Source of the DNA: Lycium barbarum
Taxonomy: Eukaryota > Streptophyta > Magnoliopsida > Solanales > Solanaceae
Reading direction: 5' to 3'
NCBI RefSeq assembly: GCF_019175385.1
Contig: NC_083342.1
Location: 117,676,376-117,740,375 of the forward strand
DNA length: 64,000 nucleotides
Shown here in pieces: positions 23,888-37,004 of the stretch; within the stretch, counting starts at the first letter, position 1; each line of letters begins with the position of its first letter. The notes under the pieces are model-generated. The model was not told the origin of the DNA. It made no database searches and worked only from the letters and a program-made list of their open reading frames with translations. The translations under genes were made by a program, and so were the position numbers.

Positions 23888-26800
23888 ATGGGTTGCACGG
23901 CGTCAAAGCTAGATAACGAAGACACAGTCCGTCGGTGTAAAGACCGACGTCGTTTAATGAAAGAAGCCGTTTACGCTCGTCATCACTTAGCCTCAGCTCA
24001 CTCTGATTACTGCCGTTCTCTTCGCATCACCGGCTCGGCTCTCTCTTCCTTCGCCGCCGGTGAACCTCTCTCCGTTTCCGATCACACCCCCGCCGTTCTC
24101 CTCCACACATCCTCCAACACCACAACCACCCCTCCACCACCGCCACGTATTCATATCCCAAAACCACCGCCACCGGCGTTTACTCCGATGACGTCATCAC
24201 CGACGATAGCTTCTTCAAAGCTCCCTCATATACTCTCTGCTTCTTCTGTCTCCTCTCACAATCACCGTCAACAGCCTTTACAGCAGAAAAAACCCGTTAA
24301 ACTGCCGCATATTTTATCTGGGTCAAGTTTGAATTCGTATAATGAGGATTATAACTATACGTATGATGCGAAGGCGAATTCGAACTATTCAGGTACTCCT
24401 TCACAGGCTTCATCTGTTTGGAACTGGGAAAATTTCTATCCTCCTTCTCCTCCTAGTTCTGAGTATTTTGAACGTATCAACAAGAAAAACAATTCGGAGG
24501 ATGATGATAAGGCATCATCTTATTCACAATACTCTCAGCATCGTTATCATCATGAGCAATCAGTTCATGGGAAATCGAACAAGCAATTTGACTTTTTCGA
24601 TACTGATAGTGTTAAAGATGAGATTTTGACAAATGGGTCTGTCAAGAATCAGAAAAATGTTGAGCACAACTGGGAAAGTGAAGCTGAGAGAGAAGAAGTA
24701 CAGTGTAGTGAGTGGGAAGATCATGATCATGATCATTACAGTACCACATCTTCATCTGATGATGATGAAGAGGAGCAAAATGATGAGATAAGATCTGGAT
24801 TTGGGCCAACCCCGTCGAATTTCGGGTCTACTGCTTCAGTCAAGAATGAGGAAGGTTCTAATATTAATATGAATACGAAGAGTTTTTCAGGGAAGAAATC
24901 TGATGATAAGATGTCGTCGGAGGATGGAGGGTCGTCTTCGATGAGTTGGGGGAATAATGGAAATGGGAAAGTGGAAATGGTATCTGATACAAGTATGGTG
25001 GTGAGGCACAAGGATTTAGCAGAGATTGTTGCTGCCATTAAGGAATACTTTGATAAAGCTGCTTCTGCTGGTGAGCAGGTTTCTGAGATGTTGGAGACAG
25101 GTCGAGCTCAGCTCAATCGCAGCTTTAAGCAGTTGAGGAGTGAGTTTTTTGAGGATTCTTGATTTATGTGGACTGCAAAATTTGATTTTTTTTGCTTTAT
25201 ATGTCTCTTTAGATCATAACATAGCAATTAGTGGGTATTGTAAGTTTTCTGGGATGCATATGTGAACTCACCTATGTGAGCTTCGCATATCTAGTTCCAC
25301 GTTTGGATAAAGGAGTAGACTTGTGGTAGGTTGATAGTCATGGTAAAATTAATCAAATGTTTATGAACTAAGATAATGCATATTATTTGCTACAACTAGT
25401 TTGGGGGTTCAGATTTAGTTGATTGACACTGACTTATCTTCCCCTTGAGATGGTTGAGCAATTTTTTTATTTTTTATTTTTTGAAAATTTTGGGTTCCTT
25501 GTTTAGGAATTAATTATTGTTTTTTTTTTGTTTGTGCATTGCAGAAACTGTCTATCATTCAAGTGGAGTATTTAGTACCATAAGCTCCACCTGGTCTTCA
25601 AAACCTCCATTGGCAGTCAAGTATCGTTTTGAACCTAGTTCTATTGATGAAGGTGGTCAAAAGAGTCTTTGTTCCACCTTGGAGCGACTCTTGGCATGGG
25701 AAAAGAAACTATATCAGGAAGTAAAGGTGCTTTTCTCAATTCCAATGGCTCTTAGTCTTCATTGAAATCCTACTTACTTTCTTGTGTTTTATACCAGTTG
25801 GTCTGTTGCAATCATCATCTCAGTCGGTTTACTGGTTTTCTTTAAAGATAAAAAGCTGTAGTTAAATCCACTCTGATTCAGTCAAGAATGGGGTAAACTA
25901 TACTCAATTATTGTGATGGGATGGGATATTGATATTTTAGTAGAGTGACAGAATGCGGGGTTTTCGGTTGGTATCCCATAAATATTTTAGTCTTGCTCTT
26001 GCAGTCGTAAGTTCATCATGTGTTTATTTTATTTTATTTTTTTGGTTATTGCGATGACATTGAGTTCAAACTATTCTGGAAAAAATCAGAAGAAAAGTTG
26101 GCCAACATGAGCGACTACTTCCTTGCATGATGCTTTAGCCCTACACATTTGCTTAATCTGAGTACTGTAAATGTAGGCCAGGGAAGGAGTTAAAATTGAG
26201 CATGAAAAGAAGTTGGCAACATTACAGAGTCAGGAAGGTAGAGGTGATGACGAAGCCAAGTTGGACAAAACCAAGGCCTCAATAAATAGGTTGCAGTCAC
26301 TGATGGTGGTCACATCGCAGGCTGTTTCCACTACGTCCTCTGCCATTATTGGTCTAAGAGACTCCGACCTTGTCCCACAGCTTGTTGAACTTTGTCATGC
26401 GTAAGTCCTTGTGTTTGGTGCTTACTTGATTTGGAATTTGTTGACAACCAATTTTATTCAGATTATTTTGCTGCCGGACACATGCATGGATTATGGGTTG
26501 AATTGGCACATGGTTAGTACTTATGTTGCAATACTGTTTAGAGGAAACGTGAACTTATTGGAGCCAACTTTCTAATCTTATGAGGTTGAAGAAGTCTGGC
26601 TACATCCTTTCTGGAATTTCTTGCTTTCTGGAGTCACTTCCAGAACCTAAATTACCAAGTAATTATGTGCCGTCTCAAGACTTACTTACAATTGAATTGA
26701 ATACGTTGAACATTTCCTACCTAAAATTGGTCTCACCTAAAGTCATGCTCTCACATGTAAAATGTGTTGGTATTAATATTTGTCTGTTCCAGTGGGTAGT

Positions 26801-28137
26801 TGAAAATTTAAGGATCTTTAAATGTGCGCCTTCTGTCTTCCTGACCATGAAAGCATGTCCAAGGAGCATCTTTCTAGAGTCTGACAGCCTCTCCAGGACA
26901 GGTTGTGGCCACGATGGAACCACTGTTTTTGGAAAATTGGAATATCTCCTGTGCTTTGACGTGTGGAATTGATGGCTAAACATAATGGTGCTTCTTAGGC
27001 CGGTCAGTATTGTTACCTTGATAAGCTTAATCTGGATAAGAAAAAAGGCAGTGTTCTCCATTGTAATTATAACTGGGCCAGGTCAAGTAATTACAGCGCT
27101 AACCTAAAATGTTACCGGCTAGGATTTGAGTGCTAAAGATTGTATCACATCTTCTATGACCGCTGGAATTTTGGCAATGACTGATGATTGATGTGAAGAT
27201 TTGCGCTCTTCTACTCGGAAGATAGTTCTAAAGTGGACTGTCTGTATTTTATGTTTTGAATTTGAATGCCGGCTGATGATATTGTATTTACTGTTTTCTA
27301 AGTTTTTCCCCTGACTAGTCCTCAACTGATATTGGTATAAACTGATGCAGATTCATGTACATGTGGAAATACATGAACCAGTTTCATGAAGTTCAGAATG
27401 ACATTGTGCAGCAGGTGCGCGGCCTCATCAATAGAGCAACTAATGGTCAATCGACATCCGACCTACACCGGCAGGCAACACTTGACCTTGAGTCTGCTGT
27501 ATCTGCATGGCACTCGAGTTTTTGTCGCCTGATAAAATTTCAAAGGGACTTTATCCGCTCTCTTCATGGTTGGTTCAAGCTCACCCTTGTATCTGTCCAT
27601 GGTGAGCCAACTAATGGCAACAGGGACTTTTCAGATTCATTTATGTTTTGCGATAAATGGAAGCTAGCGCTTGACCGTATTCCTGACACTGTCGCATCAG
27701 AAGCTATCAAAAGCTTCATAAATGTTGTCCATTCGATATATGTGAAACAAACGGAGGAGCTGAAGATAAAAAAGCGGACTGAATCTGCATCGAAGGAGCT
27801 TGAGAAAAAGGCTTCGAGTGTTAGGAGCATTGAAAGGAAGTATTACAACTCTTATTCCATGGTTGGCATTGGACTACCTGAGATGGGACCTGATAATGGT
27901 AATGTCTTGGATACACGAGACCCTCTGGCTGAGAAAAAGGCTGAGCTTGCAGCTAGCCAACGGCGCGTAGAAGATGAGATGGTGAAGCACTCTAGAGCAG
28001 TGGAGGTAACCAGAGCGATGACTCTGAACAACATTCAGACGGGGTTGCCGGGTGTTTTCCAGGCTATGACCAGCTTTTCTTCCTTGATGAAAGTGGACCT
28101 TGAGGCTGTATGCACCAGTTCTTATTCTATTAAGTAG
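23888..28137 (+). CDS. DUF630/DUF632 domain protein (NRG2-like family), 4 exons, 814 aa
   Basis: Exons 23888-25139, 25545-25726, 26177-26400 and 27351-28137 (2445 nt) join in frame with GT-AG introns; exon 1 ends ...QLR and the split Lys codon gives QLRKTVYHSS. The N terminus MGCTASK fits the DUF630 start and an N-myristoylation signal, implying membrane attachment. DUF630 covers about residues 1-60 ([20 protein letters not shown]). A Pro/Ser-rich, then acidic ([10 protein letters not shown]) low-complexity region spans about 70-370. DUF632 runs from about 380 ([21 protein letters not shown]) to about 690, with helical segments to the end ([17 protein letters not shown]). It closely resembles Arabidopsis At1g52320-type proteins, from memory. 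A family member, NRG2, regulates nitrate signalling; the role of this gene is not known. Confidence 0.93.
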
Positions 28138-29635
28138 GAAACAACTTACAGATAAACTTAATACTATTACTTATTTTCTTTTTTGGCTATTTTTTCATCG
28201 GTTCTGGGCAAGGAGATGAAAGAGAAAGGGTTGGCAGTTTTGGTTATAGGCTCCTTTCAGCTAGTTGGCTTTTTCCCCTGATAGTTTGCTATATGTTGTA
28301 GATATGTGGAATTTTGCAATTTTGTTTATCTAGTGGTGGGAAGAGGAATATTTTCTGTATAGCAAATTATTTGCAATATTGCATTGAAGTCAACAATTTC
28401 AGCAGATGAATAAATGTATTCTCTTCTGTTAAGTGGAAAAATGTTCTTCAACGAAGCTATTCATATTGTTTTGTAATATGTATATTTCATGACCTAATAT
28501 TGAGAGCATTACACAGGGCTAGTTACTCATAGTTTTATGTGACCATTGTAGTTCAAATTTGAGTTCTGGTTGAAGACTCTGCTGGTGAAACAGTAGTGCA
28601 AGTGAATAATGGACCATAAATCTGAGGGATATTCAATGAGTTCACCGAAAGCTTAGATGATAGCTCTATTTACACCTTGTGGGGTTCTTTTTTGACACTT
28701 GAGGAGTAAAGACAAGAAAGGCTTGAGCTTTCTTGATTTGGGTCCCCATGAAATCTTTCATATTTCTACTGTGAAATAATAGACTTTTGTTCTTTCTCCT
28801 CTTTAGTCATTATTAGGCTGTAAGAAGATACACCCTTTTGGATCTTTTGGTTCTGTTCTACCTTAGGATACAAATGTATAACTGGAACAATGAGTATATA
28901 ATGCAGAAAATCGTCCACCACTGTCTTGGCATGTGCATGTAGGTAAAGCAATGACTAAGATTCAGATATATATATATTTCTAACATATGATGACAAAAAC
29001 TGACAGGAGGAAGCAGCTAGCTACTTTTCAGTTACACCTTCCACTGTTACTGGGGGATGGGGTAATGGAGGGAAAGAGACAAGGTGAAAGTGGTTGAATT
29101 GTTAATAGTAGTTTTTTTTTTTTTTGGCTTTAAGCATCCGTTATCCGAAAATACTGACTCGATTAGTTCAGATTTGTGTACAACCTAACAAATATTTGTG
29201 TATTTCACTACAGAAATACTTCTTGGTGGTGAATTGTTATTAGTATTAAAATGCAAGTATATGTAAGATATGATGAGGTTGTCAGATAGGCATATGATTT
29301 TTTTGGGTGTCGCGCCCTTGAAGTCCGCCTGCTAATTTGGTAATCCAAACAAAAGTGTAACGTCAACGTGGTGAATTGTTTGTTCATAAATTTGTCATAA
29401 ATCTTGTTCAATCTTGAATTGCCTCCGCTCTCTGATGTCTTTTTTTTTTAATGTATTTTTACTTCATTCAATAATGGGTTCTATTATTTTCTCATATTTT
29501 CCTGAGATATTCTTGGATCTGGTGCCTATCTCTGATGCTCATAGTCATTGCTTAGCATACTGAACTGAAGCTCCCACGGACACAGGTAGCAGTTTACAGA
29601 AACCAATGAACCCAAATCAAATAAAGAATGAGATA

Positions 29636-29859
29636 CTTTTTCGTTTCAATTTATGTGGTATCGTTTGACTGGACTGATAAATGAAGAAAGAAAAAAGACT
29701 TTTGAAATTTGTAATTTTAAACAGGTCTTGAACATTTATGTGACTAAAAATCATCTAAAATAAAAAAAATTAACTTTAAATTGTTTGTAAATATAAAATG
29801 ATGACTTTTTTCTTGAACAAACTAAAAAAAAGGAGTCACGTCAATTGGGACTGAGGAAG
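29636..29859. mobile_element. Stowaway-like MITE
   Basis: The left end ctttttcgtttcaatttatg and the right end cgtcaattgggactgaggaag form imperfect inverted repeats of the Stowaway type, with TA on each side (29634-29635 and 29860-29861). 224 bp, non-coding. Confidence 0.75.
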
Positions 29860-30059
29860 TAACATACTGTTTGGTCAACAAAATTTCTTTGGGAGAAAGA
29901 AAAGAAATTACTTGATGAGTTACTGTAGTGATCACCATTCACCAATAAAAGTATAGGGTTCCTACTGGTGAAGTGGGGTTGGTTTTTTCATCTTTTTCGA
30001 TTTCACTATCAAACCTTTTGATTGCTGTATTTCTTTCAAGTAAAGAGTAATAAATAGTA

Positions 30060-30284
30060 TTTCCCTCCGTCTCAATTCATGCAGAACACTTTTTCTTTTA
30101 ATTTATCCAAAAAGGAATGTTATCTTTGTATATATATATTTAATCTTAAAATTTTCATTTTATTGTTAAAGAGATAATTTGTAGTCATAAAAACATTTAA
30201 AATTTATTTTTAGATCATAGGTTTTAGAAACCGTCCCTTGCTTCGTATAAACAAATGGTACCACATAAATTAAAACGCGGAGCG
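30060..30284. mobile_element. Stowaway-like MITE, more degenerate
   Basis: The left end ccctccgtctcaattcatg and right end cacataaattaaaacgcgg form degenerate inverted repeats related to the previous element. The flanking TA is not clean. Confidence 0.55.
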
Positions 30285-31518
30285 CAATATGTTAGACAAG
30301 AGCTTGTTCCAAGTGGAGTTGGGGGCCCAAGGTAAAGTTGGAGTTGAGTTGGGAGAGAAGGGGACCAAATGATAATGAATGGAGAAATGGACCAAATAAA
30401 AGCAAATACTATGACCGTGGGGCTCAAAGCCAATACTCGATGGAAGGAAATAGTTTACTTTTTCTTCTCCTTTCTTTTTTCTTTTCTTTTAATATTTTGG
30501 TTAAATTTTGTTCTTGAATATAGGATTCTTCAAGAACTGAAGGAGAAAAGAAGGATGTGTGATATAACAACACATTAGAAGGACTTGGTAGGAAATACAT
30601 TATATGTGCGAAGTATTACAGATGGCATTAAACCACAAGGCTTGGGATTGTTAACAAACAAATTGTCTTTTGAACATTACCGTTGGATTTATACTCATTC
30701 TACTGATAAAAACAAGAAGAAAAAAGGAAAAATGAAACAAGCAAATGTAGGAGGATTGAGTAAATAACTCATTGGTAGATTTCCAACACTAAAGCCTAGG
30801 TGCATGGTTTAGTATATGAGTTAAAATTTTGTACATACAACATCATGTTATTTGCAATAAAAGGTAATTGTTAATAACAAGCATGATGTAGCTTTTAAAA
30901 ATCCTTGCGAATTTCAAATTAATTGCAAAACTTGCCTTGTCACAAAATTTTGACTGAACAATGGGATTTTTTATCAAATCCAGACCAATCACTGAAATTA
31001 TGACTACAAAAATCATCACATAGTCCCGACGGTCGCCATAGTCAAAGAATTTTACCTCTGTTTTTACTTCAAAATTGGTTCAAATCAACTCCAATTGAAT
31101 TCAAATTTAATATACAATCTTCTAATACCACAATTTTCAATGGTTAGATTTAACCTAAAGCTTCGAAAATCAATAGTTTGACTTGTCTTCTTCAAACGTT
31201 TTTTTCAACTTCAACAAAATCCAACAATGATGTTCTCAATTTTCCCAAATTAACTAATCCAAATCATTAAGGATAGATAATATAAACTCAATGGAACAAC
31301 ACCTACTCAATTTGAACAATAAATAAGTAATAGTTTGCAATTTTTTACATACATTGATAGAGAAGTTCGGGAACCAGGAAGGATGAGAATAAGTAAAGTA
31401 GGAGGGAGGGGGAAGAAAGAAGATAAATTCTAGCAAAATTTTAGTTATAAAAAAATTAAACACTGGTCCTTAAGGAGGTTCTCCTATGAATTTTTTTGGG
31501 GAAAAGAAAATGAAGAAA

Positions 31519-31710
31519 TTGCACGGTATGTTCTTCAAATGGGTTGGTCTTTAATTTTTTCCCTTCAAAATCGAATTTATGCCTAATGATGTATAACTTG
31601 TGAAATATTATGATGCGAAACTATAAACTTATGCTCCGCCAAAAAGTTGTTTGTTACGAGGGATAAAAGTTAAAGACCAACACAAAATAGTGACAAAAGC
31701 GCAAATGACC
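31519..31710. mobile_element. Inverted-repeat element, 'ggtcatttgc' family, copy 1
   Basis: The left end (ttgcacggtatg...ggttggtctttaattttttccc) and the complement of the right end (ggtcatttgcgcttttgtca...ttggtctttaacttttatccc) match imperfectly. Two relatives lie at 42548-42969 and 47341-47770. Confidence 0.6.
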
Positions 31711-33240
31711 CCAAGAACATATACTTTGTTATTTCGTTGTGTCGAAGGAAGTCCACTCGAAGCCCAACAAATTTTTCCTTTTGGGCGGCCCGTTTTAATT
31801 CACAATCAGGCCCAACGTTGATTGGAAAACGCTGTTGGCCTGCTGCTCAGTACTTCGTGTTCTTTCTTTTTCTTTTTCTTCTTTGTCTCTTTATTATTTC
31901 TTACCTTACTCCAAGCCAAAAATTGAAGTCTCAACTGAGTGGATAATAATTAATAAAGTGAAAGTGTAAAATGTTATAAAAATTCGTATTTTAAAAAAAA
32001 TCAAAAATTGTATTCTCCTTCTGACTCTATTATTGCAGTCAAACAAACTAAAGTCACGTTTGTTTCCACTAACTAAAGTACATTGCTGTTTTATCCTTTT
32101 ATAACCGCTTAATGATTCTCAATCGATATGGTTCATTCAAATCTTTAATGAAATCATAATGTTATAGAAATATTGTCCATTCAAAGATTCATAAAGAGAT
32201 GACCATTAATCACCACTTTGTCCACTCCACACTGTAGATCTACCACCGCAGAAATGACCATTAACCATTTAGCACAAACACGGGACGAAATTGGAAAATT
32301 AGCTATTCATTTATAGTTTTATAGATCATCCAAAAATATATTCTGGAAGAAAAAAGAAAGATTCAAGTAGCAATTGAAAGTTGATATTCATTTTATGTAG
32401 AACAAATACAACCGAAAAAGACTGCTTATTTCAAATATCTTAATCTTAAAATATTACTTACGATATAAAATTTAAAAACAAACAAACGGCCCCTAAACTT
32501 GATCAAGGCACACCAGTAACAACACGATGTGATTGGGCCACTTAACATATTTCCAAATCGCAAAGAATTTGTTTGGGTTCCACTTGTGCATTACATTGGA
32601 TCCATAACACTAGCTCATTATTGTCACACATGCTCTCCATCGATACAATCCGGGCTTCTCTTGACAATTTCATTGTTTGCGGGGAAAAAAAAAATCCTTC
32701 ATGAATCATTTTTCTGAACGTGAAAAATGTTTTCTCCAAGAAATATAATTTCTACCGAGAGGAAAAATTGAACTTTTTTCCCATCCCTCATAGGCAACCG
32801 AAATTCATCTTTTTCATTGAGTTATCCTCCTTTATAAAGTATTTTAACTTAAATATTACTACTTGCTTCAACCAACTTTTGTTGTCAATCCTTTGATAAT
32901 ATGTATCACTAGAACACTATACGCATATCGCACCCTCCATTATATATTCGATTATCATATGTCATGTAGCTTTTTATCCAATGAAACACTGAAAAATAAT
33001 CCACAAAATGGATTCCCAAGGTAAAACATTTCCCACTGCACATGCTTTCTATAGTCTTAAGCTAGCTCCCGAGACATGGCAGACATGGAAATCACAAGGC
33101 TTTCTGTCTCTTACATCATGTAGTATAACACTAATTTTGGTATGAGTTAGAGCTTAAATGGAAAAATATGATCGGTGAGAATTCATATATCAAACCCTAA
33201 GATTGAAACGTAGTTGTTGTATTCAACTATAAAGAAAGAA

Positions 33241-33390
33241 GGTAGCCAGTATAGTTGTCTTTGTGTGACTCACAGGCCACAGATTCAAGCTGTGTAACCT
33301 GATGCATGTGTCAAGATAGGTTGGCTATATTGTAGCCCTTCCCTAGACCTTGCGTGAACATGGATGCTTCAAGCATCGGGCTGCCTTTTT
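33241..33390 (+). mobile_element. TS-type SINE (diverged)
   Basis: The 3' part tgtagcccttccctagacct / tgcgtgaaca...atcgggctgccttttt is the conserved body of the Solanaceae TS SINE. The 5' part is tRNA-like (ggtagccagtatagttg; B-box-like cagattcaagctgtg). About 150 bp. It lies roughly 280 bp downstream of the kinase stop codon, antisense to that gene. Confidence 0.7.
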
Positions 33391-33669
33391 ATTCAAGGGT
33401 AAGGAAAACTAAAGTAAACTGGTTTATGATGTGAGAAATCTCAATCAAAATAGTGCAAGCTACTCGAATCATTTCAGCTTCTCACACTTCATTGTGAAAA
33501 ACTTTGAGAGAACCCGATTTGGCCAGTGATTTTTCACAACTACAAGTTTAGTGAAGACCAAGATCTTCTGTATTGCAGTTCAGTTGAACAAATAACTAGA
33601 AGAAAGCAGTGCTGAAGGATCAACTAATGGCACTGATACAATTCTAGACAAGAATCCTATATCCTAAAA

Positions 33670-36600
33670 CTAAAAGAACTCAAAGTCAAGATATTTACCC
33701 CCAGACTTTGCATCTGTCCCTACCATTCTTTTACTGGTATTGCCAACCCCAACAGGATTCACTTGCCCATACTTCGCAGGGGACTCCGGCTCCATGGGTC
33801 TTGGCACTTCGGGTGGTGTACTGCAACGTATCAGAGCCCAATTAACACCTTCAAAGAAAGGATGCTGCTTGATCTCAGTAGCTCCTCGTTTCACCCCAAG
33901 CCGGTTTTGAGGCTCTTTAACAAGCAAGCCGCGTATCAGATCGCGGCTGGCATAACTGGTTGGAGGGGAATCTGGAAATCTAAGCTGTTGGCCGACTACA
34001 TTGAAAAGAGTTGCCCTGTTTCCTGATCCCTTGAAGGGGGTCTTTCCATATAGTAGTTCATGCAGGAAAATACCAAATGTCCACCAATCAACCGCACTGC
34101 CATGGCCTTCTCCCTTGATAATCTCGGGAGCCAAATATTCATGAGTCCCAACAAATGACATTGACCGAGCTGAAGTAGGTTCCGCAACTAGCTCAGGCAT
34201 TGTATTACCTGGAAACCCAGAATCAGATCGAGGCTTAGGTGATTTTTTCTTGCTCTTTTGAGGAAATAAACGGGGAAGGAAGCATGCTGGTTGCATGCAT
34301 ACAGTTGTGGGCTCAATACAGGCTGGCTGCACACAGAATGCAGCTCCTCGTTTAGAAGGATCATCAGATGAGGTCCTTATGAGCGTGGGTGAAACTGCAC
34401 ATCTCAGGGATAAGTCAAAATCTGAAAGCATAATGTGGCCATCGTCACGCACAAGAACATTTTCAGGTTTTAAGTCCCTGTACACTACACCAAGCATGTG
34501 TAAATATTCAAGTGCCAATAGAACTTCTGCTGCATAAAACCTGTGACAGAAACCTGGGGTTAGTTAAAGTTTGACTAAAGAACTCAAAAGTTTAAACATA
34601 CATGCAAGGGTATAGATTCTGAAGTCTCCCAAAACGAAGAAATGTCGAATAAAGCTTGCATCAAAGCCCTTTAATAATATTAATCAACCGGACCTTAATA
34701 ACTGTTTTTTCTGCTACATTATAGTTTTTAGACCATGATAATACAGTAATGTCATTGAGGTGTTGAAGTTATAACTTGAATTGCATGAACAGACCTAAGA
34801 TTCATTCAAATAAAATCAACTCTTAAATTTTAGGGAAATCAGAATATAGTTTATGAACTAGATGAGAAAGATTATATTGGAACATACCCTAGTCGAGTTC
34901 TTTAGTGCCAAGCTAGGAACTAGAGCTCTATGATCCTAACACCAGGGAACTCGATTAGTCTCTTATTTTAGGGAGACCAAAATGGAGTCTATTCAGCTTT
35001 TGAATACAAATCTCAAGTAGCATGAACTAGGTGATACTGATTAAGGATATAATCTAATGACACATGCTTTGATGTCAAGCTAGGCAAGCTCTAAGATTCT
35101 CATACCAGATTCAAAGAAAAACCAAGCATGCTTTCAATACAAATCTCAAGTAGCATGAACTAGGTGATACTGATTAAGGATATAATCTAATGCACATGCT
35201 TTGATGTCAAGCTAGGCAAGCTCTAAGATTCTCACACCAGATTCAAAGAAAAACCAAGCAGGGACACACAGGGACAGAATTTATACCTAGAACAGAAAAG
35301 ACAGAACAAACTGGGCTCTTTGCAAGCTTAAATCACTGCTTCGACATAATTTTTCATTCTTAAGAAAACATAGTTCAAGGATTTTATCAGATATTCAGCA
35401 TTCTCTATTTGCCAGTAAGAGAAAATGGGCAACAATCTTTTCTTTTTTTTTTTTGGATAAGTGAAAATGGGTGACATTCATTGTGGCAAAATCATCTCCT
35501 TCCACCAATACACCCTCTCTCCCCCAACACCAACCCATTAAAGAACAACAGGAAAGGGAAAAGAAAGAGTCCTTTTTTAGCCAGTAAAGATGCATTTAGT
35601 GGCAGATAAAGAATTTCACTTGGGGAAGAGAGTTAATACCATGTGAGGATTAAAGAATGTTAAAGTGACCAGAGGTTTATTATGCTTACATTAGGATTAC
35701 ATGAAAAAGCCTTTTATAAGGGAAGGAATATCTACATGTTGCATATTCTAGATAAGGATAACAATTCAATACCTTGCAGCATATTCTGAAAAATGCTTCC
35801 CAGGTTGTCGCTGTCGTAGAGTATGCAGATCTCCTCCAGGACAATATTCCATGACCAAACATGAGAAGCGGTCGGTCTCAAAATGAGTGTACAATGTTGG
35901 CAAGAATGGATGGTCCAATAACTGCAGGATTTCTCTTTCTGTCTGAGCACGGGTCAATTTCTTCCTGCTTGCAAGCGATGCCTTATCCATCACTTTCATT
36001 GCAAAATAGCAGCGAGTCCCGCTAAGCTCAGAAAGATAAACACTTCCAATGTCTCCACAACCAAGTCTTTTGAGTAACCTAAAGTGGCTCATGCCTAATA
36101 TACCATCACGGGCCCGAATCGCGAGAATAGCCTTCCATCTAGGATCATTTCCTTTGTGAGGCTTATTGGCACTGCCAGTCATGTTACTCCAATTACTATC
36201 ATCACTAAGTCCACTACTGTCACTTGCTCTGCTAAGGCTAGTTTTACCACTTTCGAGTGAATCCCCTCGAATGCTCCCTTTTGTGCTCTCATAGTTTCTG
36301 TCCACACTAAGCATGCCATCGCTCATGAGCCCATCACTCCTATACGTGCTTGTGCAACTGTTGACAATACTCATATCTCTCACAACACTAGTACTATCAA
36401 TGCTACTAAGTGGACTTGGAGGCAGCGATGCATCCCAAATACATTCCTTCTCTTCGGAATCAGGAGGCAGACTTGTTTCTGTGTTTTGAGAAGGACGAGG
36501 AACTGTAAATGGAGAGGAGATTACACCTAGATCATTTGGCTCCTCAACCAAGCTCTCTGCAGGTGAAAGAAGAGACGGGCTTGGTTTCACATTAGGAACC

Positions 36601-37004
36601 CGGATTGAAAGATCGTCTAAGAAAGGACCCTTCAAAGACATGTTTTTCACAAGGCATTTCCCATCTGCTTTGTTCTGACCAATCGGTACATACACTGGTC
36701 TCATTAGGTCTGTATCAACAGGTTCTGGAGGATGACTCGCCCCATGAAATGAAGTAGAGCCACTATCTTCAAGTGAATCATCGCTACGCTTGATTGTACC
36801 AGCATCGACCATGAGTTCCGCTTCCTCCTGATACGAGGTCTTTCCTTTCCATGTTTGTACTGGAACAGCCAAGCTGAAATCTCGAAAACCCTGCACGTTG
36901 CATTTAATATCGACCTCCTTCTTGGAAGTTGAGAAATTATGTGTCACCTTAGCCTCTATAGGGAACTGCCTTGGTTGTTGTCTAACTTCAGGTATCCTTT
37001 CCAT
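33670..37004 (-). CDS. AGC VIIIa Ser/Thr protein kinase, D6PK/KIPK clade, 700 aa
   Basis: Coding exons 37004-35773 and 34540-33670 (2103 nt) join at Arg411; the single coding intron is 1.2 kb. Residues 1-300 are a Ser/Pro-rich, low-complexity N-terminal extension. The kinase domain starts near 308: Gly loop [11 protein letters not shown], catalytic Lys 337 in FAMKVMD, PGGDL hinge, YRDLKPEN (Asp 433), and DFD (451-453) instead of DFG, the mark of plant AGC VIII kinases. A roughly 80-residue insert precedes the activation loop [14 protein letters not shown] (539-550), and the C terminus is YLDFEFF. D6PK-type kinases phosphorylate and activate PIN auxin transporters at the plasma membrane; KIPK members act in growth and bending. 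The length is between D6PK (about 500) and KIPK (about 930), so the exact subgroup is open. Confidence 0.93.
35003..35261. repeat. 133-bp tandem duplication in the kinase intron
   Basis: 35003-35135 is repeated at 35136-35261 with a 2-bp deletion and very few substitutions (for example aatacaaatctcaagtagca in both). It lies inside the 1.2 kb intron and leaves the splice sites intact. Confidence 0.9.

Larger units (their letters stand above)
28138..33240. other. Intergenic between the DUF630/632 gene and the kinase gene
   Basis: The first about 300 bp is the likely 3' UTR of the upstream gene. The rest is AT-rich with no recognised gene, but contains two Stowaway-like MITEs and one inverted-repeat element, listed separately. 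Confidence 0.6.

Noticed and set aside
24342..25038. Alternative frames inside exon 1 of the DUF630/632 gene
   Set aside because: Shadow frames of a Ser/Asp-rich coding sequence.
26580..27061. Frames of 130 (+) and 114 (-) codons
   Set aside because: They lie in intron 3 of the DUF630/632 gene; no domain, and they overlap each other on opposite strands as chance frames do.
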